In this document: positions 1 through 7,683 of the stretch, one piece after another
Position numbering within the stretch: the stretch's first letter is position 1
How the letters are laid out: each line of letters begins with the position of its first letter
Assembly (NCBI GenBank): GCA_937936785.1
Contig: CALDDQ010000010.1
Coordinates: 1-64,000, forward strand
Reading direction: 5' to 3'
Origin: an uncultured Endomicrobiia bacterium
GTDB taxonomy: Bacteria > Elusimicrobiota > Endomicrobiia > DTEH01
Length of the DNA stretch: 64,000 bases
Notes under the pieces: generated by a model
What the model saw: the letters and a program-made list of their open reading frames with translations, nothing else
Told to the model about the DNA's origin: nothing
Database searches by the model: none
Made by a program: the position numbers and the translations under genes

Positions 1-10
1 TTCAAAAATA

Positions 11-266
11 AGATTCCTCGTTTCACTCGGGCTGACAATCAGAACTGTCATTCCGAGCTTTTTTTCACCTGTCATTCTGAGGGCAAAGCCCGAAGAATCT
101 TTCGCCTTTTATTAAGATCCCTCACTTCGTTCGGGATGACACTTCGTGTCTGATTCCTCGTTTCACTCGGAATGACAAAGAAAAAAATGTTACTCCAAGT
201 CATTTTATAATACGTCACTTCAAACCATCTTATATGTCATTCTGAGGACGAAGTCCGAAGAATCTT
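11..266. repeat. Cluster of repeat fragments at left edge, no gene
   Basis: This stretch before the TolC-like gene holds no credible coding region. It is made of fragments of one repeat family whose ends read TGTCATTC or GAATGACA. Two related right-hand ends (11-39 and 151-177) share GATTCCTCGTTTCACTCGG, one complete 72-bp copy lies at 70-141, and a diverged left end lies at 235-266. Copies are mixed in completeness, as expected of a dispersed palindromic (REP- or MITE-like) element that has inserted into or next to itself. Confidence 0.7.
70..141. repeat. 72-bp dispersed repeat, copy 1
   Basis: By direct comparison the 72 bases here are identical to 1965-2036, in the same orientation. The element begins TGTCATTCTGAG and ends CGGGATGACA, so the ends are imperfect inverted repeats, and an internal GGGC-AAA-GCCC can form a small hairpin. 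It lies just downstream of the TolC-like gene. The class (REP- or MITE-like) is inferred; no transposase is present. Confidence 0.85.
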
Positions 267-292
267 GTTTCTATTGTTTTTAGAATTATCTT

Positions 293-1588
293 TTAATACA
301 CTGTACTTATTATCGCCTGCGGACATATTGATTCTATTTCTGCTATTGCGGTTAAATAATCAACCACATTATTTACGTAATTAATCTCTGCATTATTCCA
401 CAGCATCTGTGCATCAATCAGTTCCATAGCAGTCAATTTTCCAGAATTGTATTTTAATTCCGCCGCGGTCAATGTTTCTTTTGCCAAAGTCAATACCTTT
501 TTTGTTGTTTCAAGACGCGATATTCTGTCTATAAGAGTAGTTCTTGCAGATTCAAAACGTGTATTTATATTTATTTCAATTTGCCTGACCGTTTCACCTG
601 TCTGGTTGTATTTTAATTTTGCCTGATTTATTTGTGATATGATGCTGCCGCCATGAAACAGAGGAAAAGTCATGCCTATTCCTGCATACCAGTTTGACCA
701 GCGGGGGGCTCTAAAAAACCACTGGCTATCTTCAATGTTATAACTGGCTCTTAAGGAAATATTTGGGAATAAATCACTTTTTGCCTCTTGGATGTCCTGT
801 TTTGTTTTCTCCTGAATACTTTTTATGTAAGATATTTCCGGGTTGTTGTTGAAATTATTATCAAGGCAGGATGTGTTTACCTTGATGCTTTCTTTTATTT
901 CGGGTAAATCCTCATGCACATTCACTGGTTCTTTCAATCCCATTGTCTGGGCAAGTAACAATGATTTTGTCCGAACAAGATTGTGCAGATTGCGGGCTAT
1001 GTCCTCTGACAAGGCAACCTGTGTCTCTATCTTCAGGACATCAAGGTTTGATATCTTTCCACTGTTATATAACAATTTAGCTACCTGAAGTTGTTCCCTT
1101 AATTTTTCTAATAGTTGATTTTGTATTTTTAAGGTATGAATGTTTTTCAGCAGGTCATAATATGTTTTTTTTACTGATAATGTTATCTGTCGTTTTAACT
1201 GATCATATCTGTATGTTTCAGCATTCAAAGAAACCTTTGCACTATTTAAGCGGGCGATGTATTTTCCACCAGAGAATAAAATCTGTCGTAACGAAACATC
1301 AGCATAGTAATCGTCCAGTGATTCTCCAATAAGGACTTTTTTGCTTGGAAGTTCTTTTTCATAACGATAATAACTTAAACTACCGTCAAGTTGAGGAAGC
1401 AGGTTACCTATTTGCTGATGGTATTTTGATTTCATCTCTTCAATTTTCAACCCTTGAGATTTCAATTCAGGATTATTCTTAAATGCAATTTCTATGCATT
1501 CGTCAATTGTCTTTGCTTTATCCTGTCCATATAACATTACAGAATAAATTGATATTGCTACTGATATTATTAATATTTTGTACTTCAT
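293..1588 (-). CDS. TolC-family outer-membrane efflux channel protein
   Basis: 431-residue outer-membrane efflux protein of the TolC/OprM type, which forms the exit duct of a tripartite exporter or type I secretion system. It opens with a signal peptide (residues 1 to about 21, ending MLYGQ), then shows the family's duplicated long helical hairpins; the paired segments LYNSGKISNLDVL (first half) and KYNSGKLTAMELI (second half) are the hallmark repeat. Aromatic and glycine-rich strands such as WYAGIGMTFPLFHGG suit the barrel. It follows a small cupin gene by 9 bases and probably shares its transcript. No membrane-fusion or inner-membrane pump gene is visible; they could lie to the left of the window. 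Base composition is less AT-rich than the genes further right and the pair is bracketed by 72-bp direct repeats, suggesting separate acquisition. Substrate unknown. Confidence 0.9.
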   Translation of the reverse strand: MKYKILIISVAISIYSVMLYGQDKAKTIDECIEIAFKNNPELKSQGLKIEEMKSKYHQQIGNLLPQLDGSLSYYRYEKELPSKKVLIGESLDDYYADVSLRQILFSGGKYIARLNSAKVSLNAETYRYDQLKRQITLSVKKTYYDLLKNIHTLKIQNQLLEKLREQLQVAKLLYNSGKISNLDVLKIETQVALSEDIARNLHNLVRTKSLLLAQTMGLKEPVNVHEDLPEIKESIKVNTSCLDNNFNNNPEISYIKSIQEKTKQDIQEAKSDLFPNISLRASYNIEDSQWFFRAPRWSNWYAGIGMTFPLFHGGSIISQINQAKLKYNQTGETVRQIEININTRFESARTTLIDRISRLETTKKVLTLAKETLTAAELKYNSGKLTAMELIDAQMLWNNAEINYVNNVVDYLTAIAEIESICPQAIISTVY

Positions 1589-1597
1589 GATGTTTTT

Positions 1598-1909
1598 TTA
1601 CTTCTCTTTCCCCTGCACTCCAAGTATTACCATATTTGTTTTTGCTATAATACTTCTTGATTCTGCTTCTTTTGGAACTACAACACTTACTCCTGATTTT
1701 AGTTTTTCTTTTTTGTCATCAACAATAATTTCTCCTTCGCCTTCAACAATATAAAATAGGACATCATTGCTCATTTTGCAGGGCGGTATGATTTGACCTG
1801 CCTTAAGACACACAATCTGTGCTTTCAAGTTGCCTTTGTCATAAAATATTTCTTTTACCGGTCCTTCATCTGAATATTTCACCAATCCATTGATGTCTGT
1901 TTTGTTCAT
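1598..1909 (-). CDS. Small single-domain cupin protein
   Basis: About 103 residues forming one cupin beta-barrel: the central GEGEIIVDDKKEKL and VVVPKEAE segments match the glycine-rich and proline-containing turns of the fold. The usual metal-binding histidines are not evident, so it may be a sensor or binding protein rather than a metalloenzyme. I chose the ATG at 1909 because AAGGAGG ends nine bases before it; the upstream ATG at 1918 touches the ribosome-binding site. It lies immediately upstream of the TolC-like gene and shares its relatively GC-richer composition. Role unknown; a link to stress or efflux control is only contextual. Confidence 0.75.
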   Translation of the reverse strand: MNKTDINGLVKYSDEGPVKEIFYDKGNLKAQIVCLKAGQIIPPCKMSNDVLFYIVEGEGEIIVDDKKEKLKSGVSVVVPKEAESRSIIAKTNMVILGVQGKEK

Positions 1910-1964
1910 TTCTAACATCCTCCTTTTACAACTGTCAAAGAATTGTCATTCCAAAACATTTATA

Positions 1965-2036
1965 TGTCATTCTGAGGGCAAAGCCCGAAGAATCTTTCGC
2001 CTTTTATTAAGATCCCTCACTTCGTTCGGGATGACA
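1965..2036. repeat. 72-bp dispersed repeat, copy 2
   Basis: Identical over all 72 bases to 70-141 and in the same orientation. It sits in the gap between the split permease genes and the cupin/TolC pair, with a truncated related fragment (GGACTCGGAATGACA) just after it. The two copies enclose the cupin and TolC genes as direct repeats about 1.9 kb apart. Confidence 0.85.
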
Positions 2037-2084
2037 AATAAAAAAGGACTCGGAATGACAGAAAATTGTTGTAGTACAGCCATC

Positions 2085-2630
2085 TTATGGCTGTTTCATT
2101 TCAAAATTTTTATCTGTTAAATAAAGTTCCATTATATAACCAATCAGGATAAATACCGGCAGGGTCACCAAAGTTCTCAACAATGAAAATTTCAATCCCA
2201 AAAAGCCAATCTCAAAAGTAATCATAGGAATTTTTAAAGTAGAAAACGCACCCAAATAGATAAAAATATTTTTAATACTTGCTCCTTTTTTCCACAATAA
2301 ATATGCCACGGGAAATGCACCGTATAATGGTCCTGCCTGTAACATTGCAAGTAAGATACATAAAACTGTTCCTTTAATCCCGGAACTTCCACCAATGTGT
2401 TTTTCAATTTTTTCTCTTGAAAACCAGACGTCAAATAGTCCTACTAAGATAAACATAAAAGGCAAAAAAGTTATCATCTCAACAAAAAACAATACAAAAC
2501 TTTTCTGTATCTTTAGACCTGATTGCCAACTAAAAACATTACTAAAAAATAGAAACAAGCAAAACATAAGCACAAAAATATATTCGCCTAAAAAAATTTT
2601 AGAAATAATCTTTTTTATTTTTTCTTTCAT
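2085..2630 (-). CDS. Half-size permease, second half of a split ArsP/DUF318-type transporter
   Basis: 181-residue membrane protein with about five predicted hydrophobic segments. The segment around LQAGPLYGAFPVAYLLWKKG resembles the conserved small-residue pore loops of the predicted-permease family (PF03773, which includes ArsP and the SO_0444-type metal permeases). That family is normally a single chain of 300-400 residues made of two related halves. The start codon overlaps the stop of the preceding half-size gene by four bases (ATGA), implying translational coupling and a heterodimer. It ends the ars-like gene run; only repeats and the cupin/TolC pair follow. Family assignment is by motif and context; the transported ion is unknown. 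Confidence 0.65.
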   Translation of the reverse strand: MKEKIKKIISKIFLGEYIFVLMFCLFLFFSNVFSWQSGLKIQKSFVLFFVEMITFLPFMFILVGLFDVWFSREKIEKHIGGSSGIKGTVLCILLAMLQAGPLYGAFPVAYLLWKKGASIKNIFIYLGAFSTLKIPMITFEIGFLGLKFSLLRTLVTLPVFILIGYIMELYLTDKNFEMKQP

Positions 2631-3097
2631 AAAAATATCCCAATCACCAGACCAATAATCAAAGCGCCAATAAAACTTAAAATATTTCTTAAAATGCTAG
2701 CTCTTATACCAAAATATTTTGTTTCAAGTGGTAAAGTAATAATTCCTACCATCAAAAGTGTAGTAATAAATACTGACAGGACTCTATATGAAACACCGCT
2801 TTTTAACAAAATCGCTGCTAATGGATAAGTTATAAACATTGGTATGAGTGAAATAGAACCTAAGATTGCTGCAATAGTAATACCAAGCCAGCCAGAATTA
2901 TGTCCCAAAATTTTAATCAGTGTCTCTTTTGGAACAAGATATAAAAAAACACTAACAAGAATAAGAACATTTAATATTGTCGGCAAAAGCCCCAAAAACA
3001 TCTTCAGCCCTTTTTTTGTCCCGGCGAATGTTTTATTCCTGTCAGAAAGAAATGAAATTATAAAAGATACTAATGTAAATACCAAAAGAAATTTCAT
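2627..3097 (-). CDS. Half-size permease, first half of a split ArsP/DUF318-type transporter
   Basis: 156 residues, nearly all membrane-embedded, with about five hydrophobic helices. The loop GSISLIPMFITYPLAAILLKSG is the counterpart of the pore loop in the next gene and of the longer permease at 5898-7064 in this same cluster. A ribosome-binding site (AAGAGG) lies upstream of the ATG. It overlaps its partner gene by four bases, so the two halves are probably made in equal amounts and assemble together. No cysteine pair like that of ArsP is seen here, so the substrate may differ from arsenicals. Assignment to PF03773 is my inference from pattern and neighbours. Confidence 0.65.
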   Translation of the reverse strand: MKFLLVFTLVSFIISFLSDRNKTFAGTKKGLKMFLGLLPTILNVLILVSVFLYLVPKETLIKILGHNSGWLGITIAAILGSISLIPMFITYPLAAILLKSGVSYRVLSVFITTLLMVGIITLPLETKYFGIRASILRNILSFIGALIIGLVIGIFL

Positions 3098-3163
3098 CTA
3101 TTAAAACCTCTTACTTGTTCGTCAATAACTTTTGATATTTTACAAATAGTGTTTATTTTCATC

Positions 3164-3862
3164 TCACTGGAAAAATAAATATATCCCTCCGAGAATAACC
3201 AACAATCCACAGATTTTTTTAATTATTATAGAACCTTTTGATTTAGCATTCCAGTTAAGGTATTGTTGAACAATTTCTGTAGAAGTTCCTGCAATAGTAA
3301 TAATTGAACAGTGTCCTATGGCGTAAGCAAGTATCAATAAAAATGCATATAAAAAATTTTTTGATGCAACACTGAATACAACTCCCAGCATTGGTGCCAT
3401 ATATGCAAAAGTGCACGGTCCGAGCGCAACTCCAAATAATAGACCTATTACAAAAGCGGCAATTGGTCCTCTTTTTTTGATGTTTTGAGAACCTGACCAG
3501 CCAATAAAAGGTAGTGGAATAATATCTAACAAATGAAGGCCAATTATTATAAAAATTATACCAATTATATAAGTTAAAGTTTTGCCAATATCTCCAAGCA
3601 TTCTGCCAAGAAAACCTGTAATTACTCCTATGATTGCAATAGTTATTAAGATCCCTAACGAAAACAAAAATGAAATAAAAAATGCTCGTTTAGTAGATAT
3701 TTCTCCTTGTTCATCAACAAAACCTATTATTAACGGAATACTTGCAAGATGACACGGGCTCAATATTATACTAAAAATTCCCCATATAAATGCTGCAAGT
3801 AAAGATACAAAAATGTTTGCAGATAAAGATTCTGTTAACCAAGTAAATATTTTTATTAACAT
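3164..3862 (-). CDS. CcdA/DsbD-type transmembrane thiol electron carrier
   Basis: 232-residue membrane protein of the cytochrome c biogenesis CcdA family, which moves reducing equivalents from cytoplasmic thioredoxin across the inner membrane. It has about six helices in two pseudo-repeats, each with the diagnostic cysteine after a proline: Cys37 in LSPCHLA and Cys150 in LGPCTFA. Its ATG overlaps the stop of the exported thioredoxin gene by one base (TAATG), so the carrier and its periplasmic acceptor form a translationally coupled pair. In this arsenic-type cluster it probably keeps extracytoplasmic thiols reduced. Confidence 0.85.
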   Translation of the reverse strand: MLIKIFTWLTESLSANIFVSLLAAFIWGIFSIILSPCHLASIPLIIGFVDEQGEISTKRAFFISFLFSLGILITIAIIGVITGFLGRMLGDIGKTLTYIIGIIFIIIGLHLLDIIPLPFIGWSGSQNIKKRGPIAAFVIGLLFGVALGPCTFAYMAPMLGVVFSVASKNFLYAFLLILAYAIGHCSIITIAGTSTEIVQQYLNWNAKSKGSIIIKKICGLLVILGGIYLFFQ

Positions 3863-4344
3863 TATTTTTTATTTTTAGAATTAGACTTTTCGTTTATTTT
3901 ATCTTTATATTTTGTTAGTTTATCATCTAAAATTTTTTTTAAACTTTCTTTTGGAAAAAATCCTTCATGACGAAAAAATTCATTACCTTCTTCATCTAAA
4001 AATATCTGAGTTGGTATTGCTCTAATTTTATATTTTTGTCCATAAGGAGATCCTTCTTTTGTCCATACATCATAAAAAACAACTTCAACAACACCTTTGT
4101 ATTCTTTTGCAATTTCTTCCATTATTGGTTGCATCATCCTACAAGGTATACATCTAACAGAACCTAATTCTATAAAAGTTATTTTTGGCTTTTGTTTTTT
4201 TTCTACTTGTTTTTCTGCTAATTTATCAGTAACTATGTCTTGTTTTATACCTGAAGAAGTTTTGTTTTTTTGTGCAAAAACAAACTTTATGTTTAGAAAA
4301 AATAATAGTAATAAAATTGATACTACAAATTTGTTTTTTTTCAT
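3862..4344 (-). CDS. Exported thioredoxin-family protein (CIPC active site)
   Basis: 160 residues with an N-terminal signal peptide (hydrophobic core about 7-23, cleavage near FAQ), a lysine-rich linker, then a thioredoxin fold with Cys65-Ile-Pro-Cys68 in GSVRCIPCRMMQP and the cis-proline segment RAIPTQIFLDEEG. A charged lysine/asparagine tail ends the protein. It is expected to act in the periplasm or at the outer face of the inner membrane as the electron acceptor of the CcdA-like protein encoded directly after it with a one-base overlap. The CIPC motif rather than CGPC suggests a reductant tuned to a particular partner. Confidence 0.85.
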   Translation of the reverse strand: MKKNKFVVSILLLLFFLNIKFVFAQKNKTSSGIKQDIVTDKLAEKQVEKKQKPKITFIELGSVRCIPCRMMQPIMEEIAKEYKGVVEVVFYDVWTKEGSPYGQKYKIRAIPTQIFLDEEGNEFFRHEGFFPKESLKKILDDKLTKYKDKINEKSNSKNKK

Positions 4345-4373
4345 TTTTTTATTTTACCTCTAATTTATCAAAT

Positions 4374-4781
4374 TTATCCACAACAACAATTATTATTATT
4401 TGACTTTTCATCAGAAATTTTATCTACTTCTTTTTTTATTTTTTTAAATATTATTTCTATTACCTTTTCATTAACTGGTGTTTTATTTTTTTCTAATCCA
4501 AGTTCTGTTAAAACAAATGATTTTGCTTCAACATTAATTTTATCTAAACTCTTTTTTGAACATTGAGTTTTACACCCATCAATTGTAATATTAAAATCTG
4601 CACTCTTTGCCGATTCTATAAAACCCGATAAACCTGCACCTATGCCTGCCAAACAAGTCATTTGGCCAATTTTTTCCTTAGATAATTTTCTAGCAACTTT
4701 ATCTGTAATCTCTCCGACATCAGAACTACCTGAACAAGAATAAATTAAAACCTTACTTCCAATTCCACAACAATTATTCAT
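4374..4781 (-). CDS. DGC-domain putative zinc-binding protein
   Basis: 135 residues matching the DGC-domain family (PF08859): an N-terminal CCG start, a YSCSGSSDVG loop, a conserved TCLAGIGAG segment and the name-giving DGC triplet in IDGCKTQCSKK. The protein ends in a Cys-rich tail (NNNNCCCG). Members are called putative zinc-binding proteins and recur in metal and arsenic resistance or thioredoxin clusters; no biochemical role is known to me. A GGAGG ribosome-binding site precedes the ATG. The cysteine-rich ends suggest binding of a thiophilic metal or metalloid. Confidence 0.75.
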   Translation of the reverse strand: MNNCCGIGSKVLIYSCSGSSDVGEITDKVARKLSKEKIGQMTCLAGIGAGLSGFIESAKSADFNITIDGCKTQCSKKSLDKINVEAKSFVLTELGLEKNKTPVNEKVIEIIFKKIKKEVDKISDEKSNNNNCCCG

Positions 4782-4831
4782 TTTTTTGTTCCTCCATTTG
4801 TTAATTTTAATTTTTTTTGTAAACTTTTTAA

Positions 4832-5182
4832 CTAATTTTTAGATTTTATCATAATTAAAATCATCTTAAACTTTTTTATTGCTTTTAATGCATGTGGAAT
4901 GTTTGCTGGCATAAGGATCATTTCATCTTTTTTTACAAAAAAATTTTTTTCTGCGATCTTCACTATAGCTTCTCCATCTACTATATGAACTAAAGCATCA
5001 AATGGCGCTGTGTGTTCACTTAGCCCCTGTCCTTTGTCAAAAGCAAATAATGTTATTGTACCAATCTTCTTGTTAACAATTTCTTGACTTACTACAGAAT
5101 TTTTTTGATAACCTAAAACTTTTTTTATATTCAAAACTTTTGTTTCAAAATTTGTAGAAATTTTATTATTTTTTGTTTTCAT
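4832..5182 (-). CDS. Cupin-domain protein in ars-type cluster
   Basis: 116 residues with one cupin barrel: HTAPFDALVHIVDGEAIVKI is motif 1 and MILMPANIPHALKAI motif 2, with histidines in both (the two H positions and PHAL) suitable for binding a metal. Small cupins of this type are common next to redox and metal-resistance genes, but their reactions are mostly undefined. It lies between the DGC-domain gene and arsC with short gaps and is surely co-transcribed. It differs in sequence from the cupin at 1598-1909, which lacks these histidines. Confidence 0.75.
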   Translation of the reverse strand: MKTKNNKISTNFETKVLNIKKVLGYQKNSVVSQEIVNKKIGTITLFAFDKGQGLSEHTAPFDALVHIVDGEAIVKIAEKNFFVKKDEMILMPANIPHALKAIKKFKMILIMIKSKN

Positions 5183-5209
5183 AATGTTATTTTAACCTCA
5201 CTCTTTTAT

Positions 5210-5635
5210 TCATCTAAATTCGTTAACCCAATTTTTTATCTTTTCTTCTATTTCATCACAAACTTTTTTTGTCATTACTTTTTTTTCCTTATAAGAACCA
5301 ATAAAACTTGAAGGATCAGAAAATGACCAGTGCAGCCGTTTAACATTCCCTGGAAAAACAGGACACGACTGACCACTTGTTTCATCACAAACTGTTATGA
5401 CATAATCAAACTGCCTGTCTAAAAAATCTTTCACACTTTTTGTCTTGTTACCAGAAATATCTATTCCAATGTCTTTCATTACATCCACTACTACAGGATT
5501 TAATTTACCCGGTTCAAGGCCTGCACTATAAACTTCAAACTTTTCTTTACCATAAAATTTTAACAACGCTTCTGCCATCTGACTTCTGGCGCTGTTGTGA
5601 ACACATACAAACAGCACTCTTATTTTTTTATCCAT
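5210..5635 (-). CDS. arsC: Arsenate reductase, LMW-phosphatase/thioredoxin-coupled type
   Basis: 141 residues with the low-molecular-weight tyrosine-phosphatase fold. The P-loop is Cys11-X5-Arg17-Ser (CVHNSARS), and the two redox cysteines needed for the disulfide relay are Cys83 (VCDET) and Cys91 (SCPVFPG), matching Cys10, Cys82 and Cys89 of Bacillus subtilis ArsC. It reduces arsenate to arsenite and is regenerated by thioredoxin. Its start region overlaps the end of a mini-thioredoxin gene by 16 bases, which suggests that protein or another thioredoxin is its reductant. The efflux route would be the ArsP-like permease or the split permease, since no ArsB or Acr3 gene is present. Confidence 0.92.
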   Translation of the reverse strand: MDKKIRVLFVCVHNSARSQMAEALLKFYGKEKFEVYSAGLEPGKLNPVVVDVMKDIGIDISGNKTKSVKDFLDRQFDYVITVCDETSGQSCPVFPGNVKRLHWSFSDPSSFIGSYKEKKVMTKKVCDEIEEKIKNWVNEFR

Positions 5636-5853
5636 TTAATTATCTCCTCTTTTAAAGGTATTTTACCTGCAACTTTTACTTCACCGTCTATTACAAGCGC
5701 AGGGGTAAACATTACTCCATAATTCATTATCTCATTAATCTGAGTTACTTTGACAATCTGTGCTTCTACATTTTGTTCTTTCACCACATCTCTTACTAAT
5801 TCTTCCATCTTTTTACACTTTGCACACCCTGTACCTAAAATTTCAATTTTCAT
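5620..5853 (-). CDS. Mini-thioredoxin (MTH895/TM0996-type)
   Basis: 77-residue thioredoxin-fold protein with the redox motif Cys-Ala-Lys-Cys in GTGCAKCKKME close to the N-terminus and the cis-proline segment VMFTPALVIDGEV. These short redox-active disulfide proteins are typical companions of DUF318 permeases and arsenic genes. An AGGAGAC ribosome-binding site precedes the ATG. The 3' end overlaps arsC by 16 bases. It probably supplies electrons to ArsC or handles metal-bound thiols for the permease. Confidence 0.88.
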   Translation of the reverse strand: MKIEILGTGCAKCKKMEELVRDVVKEQNVEAQIVKVTQINEIMNYGVMFTPALVIDGEVKVAGKIPLKEEIIKWIKK

Positions 5854-5897
5854 ACTTTTGTCTCCTATGTAAATAAAATTTTTACTAATTCTATTTT

Positions 5898-7064
5898 TTA
5901 AAAATATTTTCCATATATTAATCCTACAACAGCAGACATCAATGCTACTAATATAACATACACTAACATTTTTTTTGTACCTACAATCTTTGAAAGAACT
6001 ATCATGCTCGGCAAACTTAATGCTGGACCAGACAATAACAATGCTAAAGACGGCCCTTTGCCCATTCCACTACCAATTAGCCCCTGCAAAATTGGTATCT
6101 CTGTCAATGTAGCAAAATACATCAAAGCACCAGAAATTGATGCAAACATGTTTGATCTAAAAGAGTTCCCTCCAACTAACATCGAAATATATTTATCTGC
6201 AATAAGACCATTATCATGTCCAGGCCGACCCATTAAAATTCCAGCTACAAAAACTCCTATTAGTAATAAAGGAAATATCTGTTTTGCGAATGTCCAAGAT
6301 GCAATAATCCATGAAGATAACTCTTCTTTATTAAACCAAAATTTTAAAATAAAAAACAAACTTATTAATAAACCAACTGTTAAATACCAATGAACCTTGT
6401 AAATTAAACTATAAAAACCAACTGAATCTTGAGGATTTCCCCATGTAGCAAAAATTAATATTAAAACCAAATTAAAAAAATATATCGTTGTCTTCCATAA
6501 TGGTCTTAATTCTTTGTCTAAATCTGAAACAAAATTATTTTTGCTTACATCTCTCTTTTCATCTCTATAAATAAACGACATTATAAGACCTATAACAATT
6601 GCAAAAACTATTGCACCAATAGTTCTAGCAAGACCTATCTCAAATCCTAAAACACGAGTAGTTAAAATTATTGCTAAAACATTTATTGCAGGACCAGAAT
6701 ACAAAAATGTTATTGCTGGACCTATTCCTGCACCATTTTTAAATATTCCTGCAAAAATCGGTAAAACTGTACAAGAACATACTGCAAGAATTGTCCCGGA
6801 AACAGATGCTACAGTGTATGATAATAATTTATTTGCATTAGGACCGAAGTATTTTATCACTGATGTCTGAGATACAAAAACTGATATTGCTCCTGCAATA
6901 AAAAATGCAGGAATTAAGCATAATAAAACATGTTCTCTTACATATTCTTGTAACATCAAAAAACCTTCTAACAAAACTGTTTTAGACAAAAATGTATCAA
7001 ACTTTAAAAAATATAACAAAATAAAGATTACAATCATTACTAGCAATTTATATTTTTCTCTCAT
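5898..7064 (-). CDS. ArsP-like permease (DUF318/PF03773)
   Basis: About 388 residues, eight or more hydrophobic helices in two halves. The first half has the conserved CSCTVLP motif (Cys96, Cys98), followed by the glycine-rich FKNGAGIGPA and the LYSGPAINVLA signature; the second half has its counterpart GKGPSLALLLSGPALSLPS. This is the ArsP family, known for export of trivalent organoarsenicals, which also contains permeases of unknown substrate. I prefer the ATG at 7064, nine bases after GAGGAGA; an ATG at 7082 lies within the end of arsR. The position directly after arsR and before a mini-thioredoxin and arsC supports a role in arsenical or related metalloid efflux. Confidence 0.85.
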   Translation of the reverse strand: MREKYKLLVMIVIFILLYFLKFDTFLSKTVLLEGFLMLQEYVREHVLLCLIPAFFIAGAISVFVSQTSVIKYFGPNANKLLSYTVASVSGTILAVCSCTVLPIFAGIFKNGAGIGPAITFLYSGPAINVLAIILTTRVLGFEIGLARTIGAIVFAIVIGLIMSFIYRDEKRDVSKNNFVSDLDKELRPLWKTTIYFFNLVLILIFATWGNPQDSVGFYSLIYKVHWYLTVGLLISLFFILKFWFNKEELSSWIIASWTFAKQIFPLLLIGVFVAGILMGRPGHDNGLIADKYISMLVGGNSFRSNMFASISGALMYFATLTEIPILQGLIGSGMGKGPSLALLLSGPALSLPSMIVLSKIVGTKKMLVYVILVALMSAVVGLIYGKYF

Positions 7065-7068
7065 TTTA

Positions 7069-7413
7069 TTATTTCTCCTCATTTAAATTCTTACTATTAT
7101 AAGACATCCTTATTTTACAATTAATCATTCTTTTTAAATCTTTGTCATAAACATTGATTTCTTTTTTTATTGCAGCAAAAATTTTTTGTTTTAAAATCTT
7201 TGGATTAACAAAATATATATTCCACTTACCATATCTACGATTCAATATTATTTGTGCATTAGCAAGTTCTTTTAAACTGTGTGACACTCTTGACTGTTCT
7301 ATCTCTAATATATTTGTTAATTCACACACACAAAGTTCTCTTCTTAATAATAACAAAAAAATTCTCAATCTTGTCTCATCTGATAATGCTGAGAAAATTT
7401 TTATCCAATCCAT
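7069..7413 (-). CDS. arsR: ArsR/SmtB-family repressor
   Basis: 114 residues with a winged helix-turn-helix: IFSALSDETRLRIFLLLL is the N-terminal dimer/helix region and EQSRVSHSLKEL the recognition helix. The As(III)-sensing ELCVCEL motif (Cys28, Cys30) is in the classic ArsR position. It is the first gene of the minus-strand metal/arsenic run and lies just downstream of a consensus promoter overlapped by an inverted repeat, so autorepression relieved by arsenite or a related metalloid is expected. A short lysine-rich tail follows the domain. No clear ribosome-binding site precedes the ATG. Confidence 0.92.
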   Translation of the reverse strand: MDWIKIFSALSDETRLRIFLLLLRRELCVCELTNILEIEQSRVSHSLKELANAQIILNRRYGKWNIYFVNPKILKQKIFAAIKKEINVYDKDLKRMINCKIRMSYNSKNLNEEK

Positions 7414-7444
7414 TTTTTTATATAATTAAAAAATGTCATTATTT

Positions 7445-7481
7445 ATATGAATATATTATCATATTTTCATACATTTGTCAA
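7445..7481 (-). promoter_or_regulatory. arsR promoter with overlapping ArsR-type operator
   Basis: On the minus strand TTGACA (7481-7476) is followed after exactly 17 bases by TAATAT (7458-7453), a near-consensus sigma-70-type promoter. An inverted repeat ATATGA-N8-TCATAT (7445-7464) covers the -10 box and resembles known ArsR/SmtB operators. It is placed to repress the whole arsR-led run. Confidence 0.75.
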
Positions 7482-7619
7482 GATATAAAATAAAATTTGT
7501 TTTGTCTAAAACACAAAAAATAAATTCTTATACACAAGATACTTTATCTTCTTATAGCAAAACTCACTTAATAGTATTTTACAATTGCAGATTAATTATT
7601 TTTAACTTAATATCTATTG

Positions 7620-7674
7620 TTGAATTATATTACAAAAAATTATATTCTATAGTGTTAACCAAACAAAAGGAGGT
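7620..7674 (+). promoter_or_regulatory. Promoter and strong RBS for the glutaredoxin-hydEG run
   Basis: TTGAAT (7620-7625), 17 bases, then TATTCT (7643-7648) form a reasonable promoter. AAAGGAGGT (7666-7674) lies nine bases before a GTG and decides the start of the next gene. The promoter is divergent from that of arsR about 140 bases away. Confidence 0.5.
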
Positions 7675-7683
7675 TTTTTTATT

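Noticed and set aside
1..292. Possible CRISPR array or tandem repeat at the left edge
   Set aside because: Repeats are fragments of one palindromic element in unequal lengths with no regular spacers.
843..1088. Plus-strand open frame of 81 codons opposite the TolC-like gene
   Set aside because: It is antisense to an obviously real gene, with no ribosome-binding site or protein-like composition.
2234..2434. 66-codon minus-strand frame inside the split-permease gene
   Set aside because: It is a shifted frame of the membrane protein, with no independent signal.
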